Positions 26,611 to 35,429 of a DNA stretch of 64,000 nt are shown in pieces. Source of the DNA: Cupriavidus sp. D39 (GTDB lineage: Bacteria > Pseudomonadota > Gammaproteobacteria > Burkholderiales > Burkholderiaceae); the NCBI RefSeq assembly GCF_026627925.1, contig NZ_JAPNLE010000007.1, positions 620,001 through 684,000 of the forward strand. The letters run 5' to 3'. The position numbers and the translations under genes were made by a program. The number at the start of each line of letters is the position of its first letter. Within the stretch, counting starts at the first letter, position 1. The notes beneath the pieces are model-generated. The model did not search any database and was not told the DNA's origin. It was given only the letters and a program-made list of their open reading frames with translations.

Positions 26611-28110
26611 TCACCGCCTCAGCCATTTCGCCAGTTGCGCCGCGACCTCGCCGGCCTGTGCGACGTCCGTTCCCACCCACGCCACGTAGCCGTCCGGGCG
26701 CACCAGCAGCGCCTTCACGCCGTCCATCGCTGCGGGAATCTGCGCGGCGCGCGCGGTCAGCACAGTGACGGGCAGCCCCGATACGTCCAACGTCGAGAAC
26801 TGGCGGCTGAATCCTTCCAGGTCGAGCAACACGAACCGGCGCTGCCGCAGCGTCTCAGTGACCGCCATGGCGCTTCCGTCTGGCAGCAGAACCTCGATGT
26901 CCGGACAACGCATGCCGGTCAGCGGATGGCTGCCCGCATCGCGCGGATAGGGAGCCTCCAGCCCACAAAGCTCCCGTACGAGCTTTCGTTGCACGTCGGG
27001 CAGCGCAATCATGTGTTCCTGCATGCGTCGCTTGAGGGTGACCGCGTCCGGCTCGAAGTTGAACTGCAACGCGCACTGTGCCTTGACGCTGTCGAGCAGG
27101 GCGCGCATGACCGGCAGGCGCTCCGCATCGTAGGTGTCGAGCGTCGCGGCGTCCGCCACGCCGTTGACTACGTTGGCCAGCTTCCAGCCCAGGTTGAACG
27201 CGTCTTGCAGGCAGAAATTCATGCCCACGCCGCTTGCCGGGTAGTGAATGCGTGCCGATTCGCCGACGAGGAAGACCCGCCCCTGGCGCAGGGTTGGCAC
27301 CGCACGCATCTGGTCATCGAAGCGAGACGCCCAGCGGTAGCCTCGGATGCCGTAGTCGGTGCCATGCACGTCGCGGATGCATTGCAGCGCCTCTTCCAGC
27401 GTGACAGGCTCATCCTTCGGCGCATGACGACGGTCTCGATGCACGATATTGAATCGCGTGATGCCTTCACCGAACACATAGCCGCGCACCCAACCCATCT
27501 CGTTGTCGACGTTGATGCGTCCGCCGGGCCAGGGCGCCTTCAGTTCGGCGTCAAACACGATGCCGCGAAAGGTACCGGAATGCCCCTCGAAGGGAAGGCC
27601 AAGTTTAAAGCGAACGATACTGCGGCCGCCATCCGCGCCGATCACGTATCGCGCGCGCATTGTGGTGGCCGTGCCAGACGCATCCACGACATCGAGCTCG
27701 ACACCGTCTTCGCACTGGCACAGGTCCCGCACTTGCGCGCCTCGCTGTATCTCTGCCCCACATTCCACCGCCCAGTCCCAGAGGATTTCCTCGGTCAGGT
27801 TCTGCGGCAGGCCTAGCGTGAACCCGAAGCGGGATTCAAGATGCTTCCATTCGATCGGGTGAAAGCCCGCCCAGATGTGCGACGGCCGGAATGGATAGTC
27901 GGAAATCGAGCGGGTCTTCTCGATGAACCGGTTCGCAATCCCGCGGGCATCGAACAATTCCAGAACCCGGGGCAAAATCGTGCCGGCGCGCGACTGGACA
28001 CCGTCAGAGCGACGCTCCAGCACGAGCGTCCTGACGCCGGATCCGGCAAGTTCGGCTGCCATGGTCAGCCCCGAAGGCCCTCCCCCAACCACAATCACAT
28101 CCCACTGCAT
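26611..28110 (-). CDS. FAD-dependent aromatic monooxygenase (PheA/TfdB family)
   Basis: This is a 499-residue flavoprotein hydroxylase. The FAD dinucleotide fold is at the N-terminus (MQWDVIVVGGGPSGLTMA), followed by RRSDGVQSRAG and the DG motif in YVIGADGGRS. The second FAD motif reads FLVGESARIHYPASGVGMN; the usual GDAAH is GESAR here, a noticeable variant at a residue that contacts the FAD ribityl chain. A thioredoxin-like C-terminal domain follows (MRCPDIEVLL to the end), as in phenol hydroxylases. The start at 28110 has an AAGGAGA box. It is in an operon with an amidohydrolase, esterase, porin and MFS carrier, suggesting ring hydroxylation of an imported aromatic or heteroaromatic. Confidence 0.88.
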   Translation of the reverse strand: MQWDVIVVGGGPSGLTMAAELAGSGVRTLVLERRSDGVQSRAGTILPRVLELFDARGIANRFIEKTRSISDYPFRPSHIWAGFHPIEWKHLESRFGFTLGLPQNLTEEILWDWAVECGAEIQRGAQVRDLCQCEDGVELDVVDASGTATTMRARYVIGADGGRSIVRFKLGLPFEGHSGTFRGIVFDAELKAPWPGGRINVDNEMGWVRGYVFGEGITRFNIVHRDRRHAPKDEPVTLEEALQCIRDVHGTDYGIRGYRWASRFDDQMRAVPTLRQGRVFLVGESARIHYPASGVGMNFCLQDAFNLGWKLANVVNGVADAATLDTYDAERLPVMRALLDSVKAQCALQFNFEPDAVTLKRRMQEHMIALPDVQRKLVRELCGLEAPYPRDAGSHPLTGMRCPDIEVLLPDGSAMAVTETLRQRRFVLLDLEGFSRQFSTLDVSGLPVTVLTARAAQIPAAMDGVKALLVRPDGYVAWVGTDVAQAGEVAAQLAKWLRR

Positions 28111-28174
28111 TACATTTTCTCCTTCAAGGGCCATAGCCGGAAGCCGGAATCACGAGGCGTCTCTGCGATCCGGG

Positions 28175-29245
28175 TCAGAACAGATGCGTGATGCCAGCCT
28201 CCACCACCATCTGACGCGATGCGGTTGCGGGCGCCTGGTTGCGCATTACCGCAAGCTGACCGGAACCGGCAACCTGCAAGACGCCGAGCACGTAGAGGCT
28301 CGTGCGCTTTGACAACGCGTAGTCGAGGTGGGCGTGAAACTGGTTCCATTTGTACGGATCCAGACTTGTGTACGAATAACCTCCACCTATGCGCGTCTGG
28401 GGAGTCACGTACTTATAGGCACCCACGTCGACGGACTGGGCCGTCTCCCGGACACCTGCCGCGGACAGGCGCGTATAGCTGTAGTTACCCATGACCCGCC
28501 ACCCCTCATCCGCATAGGCAATCCCTGCTGTTGCCGTGTTCTGGCTCTGGAGAACCGACGCGGTGGGCGTCTTGCTGAAATCGATCCCGTACAGCCGGGT
28601 GATGCCCAGCTTGAGCGCCGGTGCATAGGGCACGCCATTGACCGATTCCCAGACGAAAATCGTCTGGATTGGGCCGTTGGCATAGCTGATCTCGCCTCCG
28701 ACTGCGCGCCCGGCATTGGTCGTCGAGCTGGCGCTGCCGAAGGCGTACATGGCGCCAAACTGAAGGCCGCCGAGGACAGGCGACTTGTACTTGACCGTAC
28801 TGTTGAGCGAGTTGCCGACGGTCCTGTCCAGGTTTCCGGGATGCGTTGCCAGCAGCGACGTGTAGCGCTCCGAGGTGAAGGGGACCAGGTCGGCCAGGAG
28901 GTCGTACATGGATCCAAGCGATACCGTTCCCTTGCTGTTTGAGCTCAAAGCGACGAAGCTCTCGAACGGCGTGGAGATCCCGGTATCCAGGAAGGCGTAC
29001 TTGCTCAGCCGGAAGACTGCTGCAGTGTCGCCGTCGAGCATCTCTTTGCCCGACATGGCGAAGAATGGGACGGCATGCGTTCCGTTGAGTTGATACTGGC
29101 CGCTGCCGTGCGCTCCGGCATTGGTCGTGTACGACACGCCCGATCCGAGCAGGCCTGACAACGTGACCGATGACTGTGCCTTGGCCAGTTGAGGACAAGT
29201 TATCAGAACAGCGGTGCTGACCAGGTGCAATACTGTCTTCTTCAT
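28175..29245 (-). CDS. Gram-negative porin
   Basis: This is a 356-residue porin with a signal peptide (MKKTVLHLVSTAVLITCPQL, cleaved near AKAQSS). The mature start is SSVTLSGLLGSGV, with SKRTSLYVLGVLQVAG near the end and the final aromatic strand GITHLF. The start at 29245 has a GGAGA box and gives the signal peptide directly. It lacks some of the GSRWGIRGTEDLG core typical of this family, so it belongs to a more divergent subgroup. Its position between the MFS carrier and the monooxygenase makes it the probable outer-membrane channel for that pathway's substrate. Confidence 0.9.
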   Translation of the reverse strand: MKKTVLHLVSTAVLITCPQLAKAQSSVTLSGLLGSGVSYTTNAGAHGSGQYQLNGTHAVPFFAMSGKEMLDGDTAAVFRLSKYAFLDTGISTPFESFVALSSNSKGTVSLGSMYDLLADLVPFTSERYTSLLATHPGNLDRTVGNSLNSTVKYKSPVLGGLQFGAMYAFGSASSTTNAGRAVGGEISYANGPIQTIFVWESVNGVPYAPALKLGITRLYGIDFSKTPTASVLQSQNTATAGIAYADEGWRVMGNYSYTRLSAAGVRETAQSVDVGAYKYVTPQTRIGGGYSYTSLDPYKWNQFHAHLDYALSKRTSLYVLGVLQVAGSGQLAVMRNQAPATASRQMVVEAGITHLF

Positions 29246-29339
29246 TCCAGCGTCTCCGTCTCTTCTATTTATCGTATCGACGCGCGTGACCCTGCAAGCC
29301 ACCTGCCAGGCGGCTTGTTCGGATCTGTCTCCATGCGGA

Positions 29340-30695
29340 TCAGCGCGAGGGGATGTGGGCGGGGGTGACGGCCATTTCGGCTACGGCTACGGCTTCGCGA
29401 TGCAACAGCGCCCGATACATCCAGGCCGACGCCGTCACCGCCAGCACACCGGCACAGGCAAAGACCAGCGCCATGCCATGAGGCAGCGCGTCCCGGCCCG
29501 CGTCGAAGACGTGTCGCCCGGCCAAAGCGATCAGCGTGGGCGAGAGTCCCTGCCCGATCAGCCCGTTCAGGACCAGCACGATCGCCATCACGAGGCCCAC
29601 TGCATTCGGCGGCACGACTCGGGTCACGATGGTTGAGGCCACTGCCATGAAGGTCCAGGAAAACAGCACGACCATGGCGTCCACCAGCCAGAAGGCGATG
29701 AGCGTGTCAGTCATGCAAAGCAGGACGGTCAGGCTCGGTACAGCCACGCTCACAACGATGCCGACAATTGCCACACCGGAGAGCCGGTTGGCGCGAGACT
29801 GCGCGTCCATCGCCATGCCGGCGAGCCACAACCCGAGCGGCCCCATGGTGAGCAGCAGCCCGCCCTGGATCAGTCCGATCTCGCCCATGCCAAGATGAAA
29901 GCGCCGTGCAGTCATGGTTGGCATCCACGCCCCAAGCCCATAGGTGATCATGGCGTTGGCTACAGCAAAGACCAGCAGCGGCAAGAACAGCGACTTCCGG
30001 TCTGCGAGATAGCGGAACACCGCTTTCGTGGTCGGCCGCTCGCTGTGCGTAGCGTCGGCATTGCGCCCGGGGTCGCGGTTCAGGAAGATCAGCAGGCCCA
30101 CCGGAAGCCCGACGATGCCGATCAGGAACAAGGTCATCTGCCAGGCGGCTACGTCCCCGATCAGCGGGATCGCTCGCAAGCCGGCAGACTGGATCCAGCC
30201 CATCATGGGCCCGCCAAGCACCAGGGACAGCCCGGTGCCCAGCATCAGCGCCATCGTGTAGACCGACAGCGCACGCGCGCGGCGCTGGTCGTCAATGCCA
30301 TCGCGAATGAGGGAATACGACGACGGCGGAATCAAGGCTTCGGCGCCACCAACAATGACGCGCGCTACGACCAGCGCGACGAAGGCAGACGCAGCGGCGT
30401 TCGCCGCGACCGCAACCGACCACACCAGGACGCCCACCGCGACAATGACGCGTCGGTCGTAGCGATCCGCCAGCCAGCCGGCTGGCAATCCCACCGCGAT
30501 ATTGGAAACGGCAAAGGCGGCACCGATGAGATAGCTGATCTGGATGTCGCCGACACCAAAGTCACGCTGGATCGGGCCGACCATCAGCACCAGGATGTTC
30601 TTGTCGATCTGCGCCAGCATCGTCACCACTGTCAGGGTGGCGACCAATGCCCACTGCGGCGCAGCCGATCTCTGCTTGTAAGGCTCTCGAATCAC
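29340..30695 (-). CDS. MFS transporter
   Basis: This is a 451-residue, twelve-helix major facilitator protein. The signature loop between helices 2 and 3 is PAGWLADRYDRRVIV. Helix 1 carries an acidic residue in MLAQIDKNILVLMVGPIQRDF, as in anion:H+ symporters for aromatic or organic acids (ACS/AAHS-like). It is the first gene of a five-gene minus-strand operon, divergent from the LysR regulator at 30828. A role in uptake of the operon's aromatic-type substrate is the simplest reading; the specificity is not known. Confidence 0.88.
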   Translation of the reverse strand: MIREPYKQRSAAPQWALVATLTVVTMLAQIDKNILVLMVGPIQRDFGVGDIQISYLIGAAFAVSNIAVGLPAGWLADRYDRRVIVAVGVLVWSVAVAANAAASAFVALVVARVIVGGAEALIPPSSYSLIRDGIDDQRRARALSVYTMALMLGTGLSLVLGGPMMGWIQSAGLRAIPLIGDVAAWQMTLFLIGIVGLPVGLLIFLNRDPGRNADATHSERPTTKAVFRYLADRKSLFLPLLVFAVANAMITYGLGAWMPTMTARRFHLGMGEIGLIQGGLLLTMGPLGLWLAGMAMDAQSRANRLSGVAIVGIVVSVAVPSLTVLLCMTDTLIAFWLVDAMVVLFSWTFMAVASTIVTRVVPPNAVGLVMAIVLVLNGLIGQGLSPTLIALAGRHVFDAGRDALPHGMALVFACAGVLAVTASAWMYRALLHREAVAVAEMAVTPAHIPSR

Positions 30696-30751
30696 TCTGT
30701 TGTCTCCGTATGTTCTGGATGTTCGCCGGCTATCGGTGCCGTTGCCCTGGA

Positions 30752-30791
30752 TTATTGGTTAGGGAGTGACATTTACAAAATTTATTGGTTA
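30752..30791. promoter_or_regulatory. 30-bp-spaced direct repeat between LysR and MFS genes
   Basis: TTATTGGTTA occurs at 30752-30761 and again at 30782-30791, exactly 30 bp (about three helical turns) apart. It lies in the AT-rich intergenic region between two divergent genes. Placement and spacing suit a LysR tetramer binding site. The role is inferred. Confidence 0.5.
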
Positions 30792-30827
30792 AATGCCTGA
30801 CATCCATCGTGTAAATGTTCGCAAGCC

Positions 30828-31823
30828 ATGCGTTTCAACAAGCTAGACCTGAATCAACTGGTCGTCCTCGACGCGTTGCTCTCAACGCGCAGTGTCGGCA
30901 AGGCCGCCGAGCGGCTCTTCCTGAGCCAGCCAGCCACGAGTTGTGCCCTGAGCCGTCTGCGCGAGTATTTCGAGGATGAGCTTCTGATGGCGGTCGGCAA
31001 GAAACAGGTCCTGACGCCATTGGCCACTGAGCTCGTGAAGCCGGTCAGGAATGTGCTCTTGCAGATTCAGACAATCACGCGGGCGAGGCCATCGTTCGAT
31101 CCCGCCACATCGACGCGCCGGTTCACGATCGAATCGTCCGACTATGTCATCAGCGTCTTTCTGTCGGAGGTCGTCAGGCGGGCTGCGAAGTTGGCACCGC
31201 TGATGCAGTTCGATCTACGCGCGATCAGCCCGCAGACACCCGAGCACCTCGACAGCGGCGAAGCGGAGTTGCTGATTGCCCCCGAATTCGCCACGGTGCC
31301 AGGGCATCCGTCCGAGCCGCTCTTCGAGGACTCGTTCTCCTGTCTTGTATCCAGCGAAAGCCCACTCGCAAACCATGACCTGACTATCGACAGGTATTTC
31401 GACGCAGCGCACGTCGCCGTTGAATGGGGCGGCGGGCGTCGAATCACGTTTGACGCCCGCTTGATTTCCACCGGAAAGCGCGTACGCCGCCAGGACGTCA
31501 TCGCACCGAACTTCACGCTCGTGCCTGAACTTCTCCTGGGGACGGCTCGGATCGCCACGCTGCCAACAAGGCTCGCACAGCAAATGGCAAAGCGCTTCGG
31601 CTTGCGGATCCTGGAGTGCCCGCTTGACCTTCCGCGATTTGCGGAGAATCTTCAGTGGCAGAAGTATCAGGAAGGCGACCCGGCTATCGTCTGGCTACGC
31701 AAGCTGCTACGGGAGACCGCCGCGCAGATGTCGCCAATGTTGCAGCCGGCAGTGAAGGCATCGAAGTCGGTCGGGTGCGGACGAGGAAAGCCACGCCCCG
31801 CGTCGAAGTCCATGTCGGGGTGA
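30828..31823 (+). CDS. LysR-family regulator (NodD/NahR-like branch)
   Basis: This is a 331-residue LysR protein. The winged-helix domain reads LDLNQLVVLDALLSTRSVGKAAERLFLSQPATSCALSRLREYFEDELL, here seen in consecutive parts at residues 5-55. The long effector domain includes RRFTIESSDYVISVFL and AELLIAPEF. The 'LDLNLLVVLDALL' opening and the overall pattern place it near NodD, NahR and LinR-type activators of aromatic pathways. It is divergent from the MFS-porin-monooxygenase operon and is its likely activator. The C-terminal ~25 residues (KASKSVGCGRGKPRP) look like read-through into sequence next to the IS3 remnant, so the native 3' end may be altered. Confidence 0.88.
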   Translation: MRFNKLDLNQLVVLDALLSTRSVGKAAERLFLSQPATSCALSRLREYFEDELLMAVGKKQVLTPLATELVKPVRNVLLQIQTITRARPSFDPATSTRRFTIESSDYVISVFLSEVVRRAAKLAPLMQFDLRAISPQTPEHLDSGEAELLIAPEFATVPGHPSEPLFEDSFSCLVSSESPLANHDLTIDRYFDAAHVAVEWGGGRRITFDARLISTGKRVRRQDVIAPNFTLVPELLLGTARIATLPTRLAQQMAKRFGLRILECPLDLPRFAENLQWQKYQEGDPAIVWLRKLLRETAAQMSPMLQPAVKASKSVGCGRGKPRPASKSMSG

Positions 31824-31893
31824 GGGACGCAGAGAGGCCGTGCATCATCGCCCTTGATTGACTCGGCGCGCGTCAAGGTGGTTGTCGCCTCAG

Positions 31894-32531
31894 TCATGCA
31901 GCCAACGGCTGTATTTCTTTTGTCTGTGACGCCATGGCCGCCACCGAGTCCCGTTCAGGGTTAAGCGTCACGGCGCCGACGGGCGTCCAGTTACGCGTGC
32001 TGCCTGACCAGCGAGCCGGGGTGCGTTCGCGGGCCTGAAGGTAGATTTCATGCCGAGCCGCGAGGATCTTCCGGTCATCGCTGACGTGCCGCTGCGATGG
32101 GCTGACATAGCGGATGCCGCTATGACGGTGGTCAACGTTGTACCGACGCACGAAGTGGGTCGCCCAGGCCCGGGCTGCGTCCAGATCGACGAAGCCATTG
32201 ACAGGGAACTCTGGCCGGTACTTGGCGGTTCGGAACAGCGACTCCGCATAGGCGTTGTCGTCGCTCACGCGCGGCCTGGAGTACGAGGGCTTCACACCCA
32301 GCCAGTACAGCATAGCCAGCACGGTCGTGGCCTTGAGCGTGGCGCCGTTGTCGCCGTGCAGCACCGGCTTGACGGGCATGGTGGCGATGCCCTCGGCCAG
32401 CACCGTGCGGCGCACCAAGTGCGCGGCGTGCAGCGAGTCGTCGCTGTCGTGCACCTCCCAGCCCACAATCTTGCGGTAGAGGTCCAGAATCAGATACAGG
32501 TGGAACCATTGCCCGATCACAGTGGCCGGCA
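31894..32531 (-). pseudogene. IS3-family transposase (OrfB), 3' exon of intron-split gene
   Basis: This holds the rve integrase core after the intron: VIGQWFHLYLILDLY, then the second catalytic Asp in LHGDNGATL and the catalytic Glu in NAYAESLFRTAKYRPEF, ending in the usual HSGIRYVSPSQRH block. When the group II intron (32532-34818) is removed, the frame joins the 5' exon as ...CWDMTY-LPATVIGQW.... The gene would be translated only after intron splicing. The 5' portion is also incomplete, so the transposase is probably inactive. Confidence 0.85.
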
Positions 32532-32580
32532 GTAGAGTAAGAGACAGGGCGTAGTCGGACTATTTCCCTGCCTCTCCTCT

Positions 32581-32616
32581 CCGAACCGGACTTGCGCCTC
32601 TCAGCGCATCCGGCTC
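32581..32616 (-). ncRNA. Group II intron domain V
   Basis: On the minus strand the sequence begins GAGCCGGATGCGCTGAGAGG and closes with CGCAAGTCCGGTTCGG. This forms the conserved 34-nt hairpin with the catalytic triad region and a GAGA loop that typify domain V. It lies 50 nt from the intron's 3' end, as expected. Confidence 0.85.
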
Positions 32617-32621
32617 TCCGT

Positions 32622-34154
32622 TCAAGTGTTGCTCATAGCAAAGGCGACATCGGGGTAGCGCGACTCGATGGTACGGCGTGTCTCATCGCGCAGGATGTAT
32701 GGATTTTCTGTCAGGGTCCGCCAAGTAAAACGACCTTTGCGACTGGTAACGAGACGCCGAAGCGCCACCACCCCATACCACCCCCGACTGTTCTGGCCTT
32801 GTAACACCCATGTTGTAGCCTGTCCCGGCTCCGGCACCCGGATGCAGTCGCGCATCAGCGACCTGAACCCGCGCCGATACTTGCGCGCGAGCCAGTGCCC
32901 GAGTTTCCAGAAGACCGCTCGGTCTAGTTTCTTGAACATGGTGGCCGTGTAGTCGGTGTATTGATAGAAGGCAGCCCAGCCAGCAATTTGCCGATTCAGG
33001 CTTTCCATCAGGTCCATCCGGTTCATGCCGTAGTTGCCCGACAATTGCTTTACGAGCCTCCCGGCAAAGCCTCGATACTTCTCCCACGGTATGGTCGTCA
33101 CAGGCCGCATGCGGCCGCGTGGCCCACGCTTGCGAATGATCCGGTGACCGAGGAAGACAAAGCCGTCGTTCACATGCGTGATATGGGTTTTCTCCATATT
33201 TAGCGTGAGCTTCAGTTCGCCTTCAAGGAACCCACGGCACGCTTCGCGTACTGCCTCAGCATGTTCACGGGTTCCTTTGACCACGATCACAAAGTCGTCC
33301 GCGTATCGACAGTAGGACACTGCTGGCTTCCACTGCCGACTTTCTCGAACAGCAATGGGTCGCTGTTTGAGAATTGCGAAGTTCCACGCCCACCGATCCT
33401 TCCGCACTTTCTTGTTCAGGTAGTTCCGTTCCATCCACGCATCGAATTCATGCAGCATGATGTTGGATAAGAGAGGCGAGATGACACCGCCCTGAGGAAC
33501 GCCTTCGCTTGCAGCACGAAACAGCTCGCGATCAACACAACCCGCTTTGATGAACTTCCAGAGCAGGGCAAGAAAGCGCTGATCGGCAATCCGCTTGCGA
33601 ATCCCCTTCATGAGCAGCCGATGTTGAACCGTATCAAAGTAGCTGGCGAGGTCGCCCTCAATAACCCAACGTCCCGCAGCACTTTGTTCACCGCTGTCTT
33701 GTAGCTGGAGCTTCACCGCGCGAATCGCGTGATGTACGCTACGGGCAGGCCTAAAGCCGTATGAAGCCGGGTGGAAATCGCTCTCCCATATCGGCTCCAT
33801 CGCCATCAACATTGCCCGTTGCACGATCCGATCCCGCAGGCTCGGTATGCCGAGAGGTCTGAGTTTTCCGTTTGCTTTTGGTATGTACACGCGTCGCGCA
33901 GGCAGCGGACTATATGAGCCCGCCAGCAGTTCGTCGCGTATCGTCGCCAGTTCATGCTGGAGATTCGCTTCCATCATGCCCTTGTCGATCCCGTCTACAC
34001 CCGGGGTGCGCGCTCCGCTGGATGCCAGCGTAATACGAGCCGCTTCACTCAGCCAATCCCTATTGGCAATCAGCCTCAGGAGTCGATCGAGCTTGCGCTC
34101 TTTGTTCTCCATCGACCATGTCGCCAGTTTGCTTTGCATTTCACTGATTATCAA
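32622..34154 (-). CDS. ltrA: Group II intron reverse transcriptase/maturase
   Basis: This is a 510-residue intron-encoded protein. RT blocks are in order: SYSPLPARRVYIPKANGKLR and LGIPSLRDRIVQRAML (RT1-2), FHPASYGFRPARSVH (RT2a), WVIEGDLASYFD (RT3), GVPQGGVISPLLSNIML (RT4), and the catalytic YADD at residues 284-287 (RT5), then LGHRI. The maturase X domain follows (WEKYRGFAGRLVKQLSGNYG, then INRQ-like SLNRQIAGWAAFYQYTD). No HNH endonuclease is seen at the C-terminus, so retargeting would use nicked or single-stranded DNA. The frame is intact, unlike many neighbours. It is encoded within intron domain IV. Confidence 0.93.
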   Translation of the reverse strand: MIISEMQSKLATWSMENKERKLDRLLRLIANRDWLSEAARITLASSGARTPGVDGIDKGMMEANLQHELATIRDELLAGSYSPLPARRVYIPKANGKLRPLGIPSLRDRIVQRAMLMAMEPIWESDFHPASYGFRPARSVHHAIRAVKLQLQDSGEQSAAGRWVIEGDLASYFDTVQHRLLMKGIRKRIADQRFLALLWKFIKAGCVDRELFRAASEGVPQGGVISPLLSNIMLHEFDAWMERNYLNKKVRKDRWAWNFAILKQRPIAVRESRQWKPAVSYCRYADDFVIVVKGTREHAEAVREACRGFLEGELKLTLNMEKTHITHVNDGFVFLGHRIIRKRGPRGRMRPVTTIPWEKYRGFAGRLVKQLSGNYGMNRMDLMESLNRQIAGWAAFYQYTDYTATMFKKLDRAVFWKLGHWLARKYRRGFRSLMRDCIRVPEPGQATTWVLQGQNSRGWYGVVALRRLVTSRKGRFTWRTLTENPYILRDETRRTIESRYPDVAFAMSNT

Positions 34155-34818
34155 AGGTCTTCACCTCACTAAGGTCAGTTAATTAACCAAGCAAACCACT
34201 TAAACTGCCTCCCTTCGCCATGTGGCCGGCTTTCCCGACCTCGGACTACTACGGAGGCTCCGCCAGCCTGCACATCATCGGGGGCACACTCCCTTGGCAT
34301 CTGTGCAAACCTTCCCCAGTTCACATGCTGGACTCAGCGCATGGGCGAGGTTGCCTGTCGCAGTCTTTATCCTTGCTTGCCGCAAGTCGTCGCGAACACC
34401 ACGGTCTAGCTGCGCGCTCCCCGTGGCTCCTTGCTGCTCGGCTTACATATCCAAGTAGCATTCGTGTCGCCGGTCCTTACCTGTATCCGGCGGCAATCCG
34501 CGTCCTGCCTGATAAGCGGTGTAGGCAGGGGTGACATTTCAACCCTCAGATGCGTTCAAACAGGTTCGTGTTCCTCAACCGTCCCATGCTCAGCCTAGAG
34601 ACTCATCTTGGCGTAACCGCTTCGCCGCAAGCCCCGTTTCCCACGGACTACGTCACCCTGCCAGTGTCAGCAGGTCACCGCCGCTTCGGCTCACTTCCCC
34701 TCACAGCAGAGGAAGGGCATGCCCCGGTACTGCAATATCAATTCCACCGGGTCCTGCATTCCAAACATGCTCAAGCAGCTTCACCCCCAAACGGGCGGGC
34801 TATGCTGGCTGGGCGTAC

Positions 34819-35053
34819 GGTAGGTCATATCCCAGCACCAGACCTGGCGCGGCGCCGTGGCGATGTGCGTGGTCGGCGGCCGGATGACCTTGAGGGCCTT
34901 GGCTCGACCGCGGTGCTCGGTCTGGCCGTGTTCACGCAGCACGCGAGCAAAGCTCGACTCGCTGGCAATGTACACACCTTCGTCGGCCAGCATGGGCACG
35001 ATGCGCGCTGGCGGCATATCGGCGAAGCGTGCCTCGTTGGCTGTTCGCCCGCC
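34819..35053 (-). pseudogene. IS3-family transposase (OrfB), 5' exon remnant
   Basis: The reading ANEARFADMPPARIVPMLAD, GVYIASESSFARVLREHGQ, RAKALKVIRPPTTHIATAPR and VWCWDMTY matches the region just before and including the first catalytic Asp of IS3-family OrfB proteins of the IS2-like group. A stop lies immediately upstream in this frame, and the true N-terminus and OrfA are missing, so the copy is truncated. The group II intron interrupts it right after the first catalytic Asp. Confidence 0.8.
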
Positions 35054-35134
35054 CGCTCAATACAGGCTTGGATCGAGATGCGCATGGAGGTCTCCAGTAG
35101 TCTCAATACACAATAGACCCCTTTCCTGACGGAT

Positions 35135-35410
35135 TTGCCCCCGTTTTTGGCCACTCCCACACCTGCCTCGCATTGGGCTGACCTGGCGCGACAATTCGAT
35201 ACCGACAACGCCGATGCAGTATTGATCAGCTGCGCCGGCATACAGGTGAGCGACGTCATCGAAGAGATCGAGCGTGCCGGCAAACCCGTCATCACCAGCA
35301 ACCAGGCCCTGCTTTGGCACTGCTTGCGCACGCTGGGCCTTGCGGACCGCCCCACAGGATTCGGCAGCCTGCTGGCGGGCAATTTCGACAAGGGCACATA
35401 CCTCCCTTGA
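35135..35410 (+). pseudogene. Asp/Glu racemase-family (maleate isomerase-like), C-terminal fragment
   Basis: The last ~85 residues of an Asp/Glu/hydantoin racemase-superfamily enzyme are present. DADAVLISCAGI-type sequence (NADAVLISCAGIQVSDVI) carries the second catalytic Cys position, then KPVITSNQALLWHCLR and a glycine-rich end. This pattern is closest to maleate cis-trans isomerases and arylmalonate decarboxylases (family size about 240-250 residues). The N-terminal two thirds are missing where the IS3 element begins, so it is an IS-truncated gene. Confidence 0.75.
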
Positions 35411-35429
35411 CGAGGTGAGCCAGCGCTTC

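Larger units (their letters stand above)
32532..34818 (-). mobile_element. Group II intron, complete, inserted in IS3 transposase
   Basis: The intron is 2,287 bp on the minus strand. The 5' end reads GTACG (consensus GTGYG) at 34818. The 3' end reads ...CTCTAC at 32532, matching the AY rule. Removing it fuses ACCTAC-C and TG-CCGGCC in frame within the transposase. Domains I-III occupy 34818-34155, the maturase is in domain IV, domain V is at 32616-32581, and a CAGGG...CCCTG stem of domain VI follows. All parts needed for splicing and mobility appear present. Confidence 0.85.
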
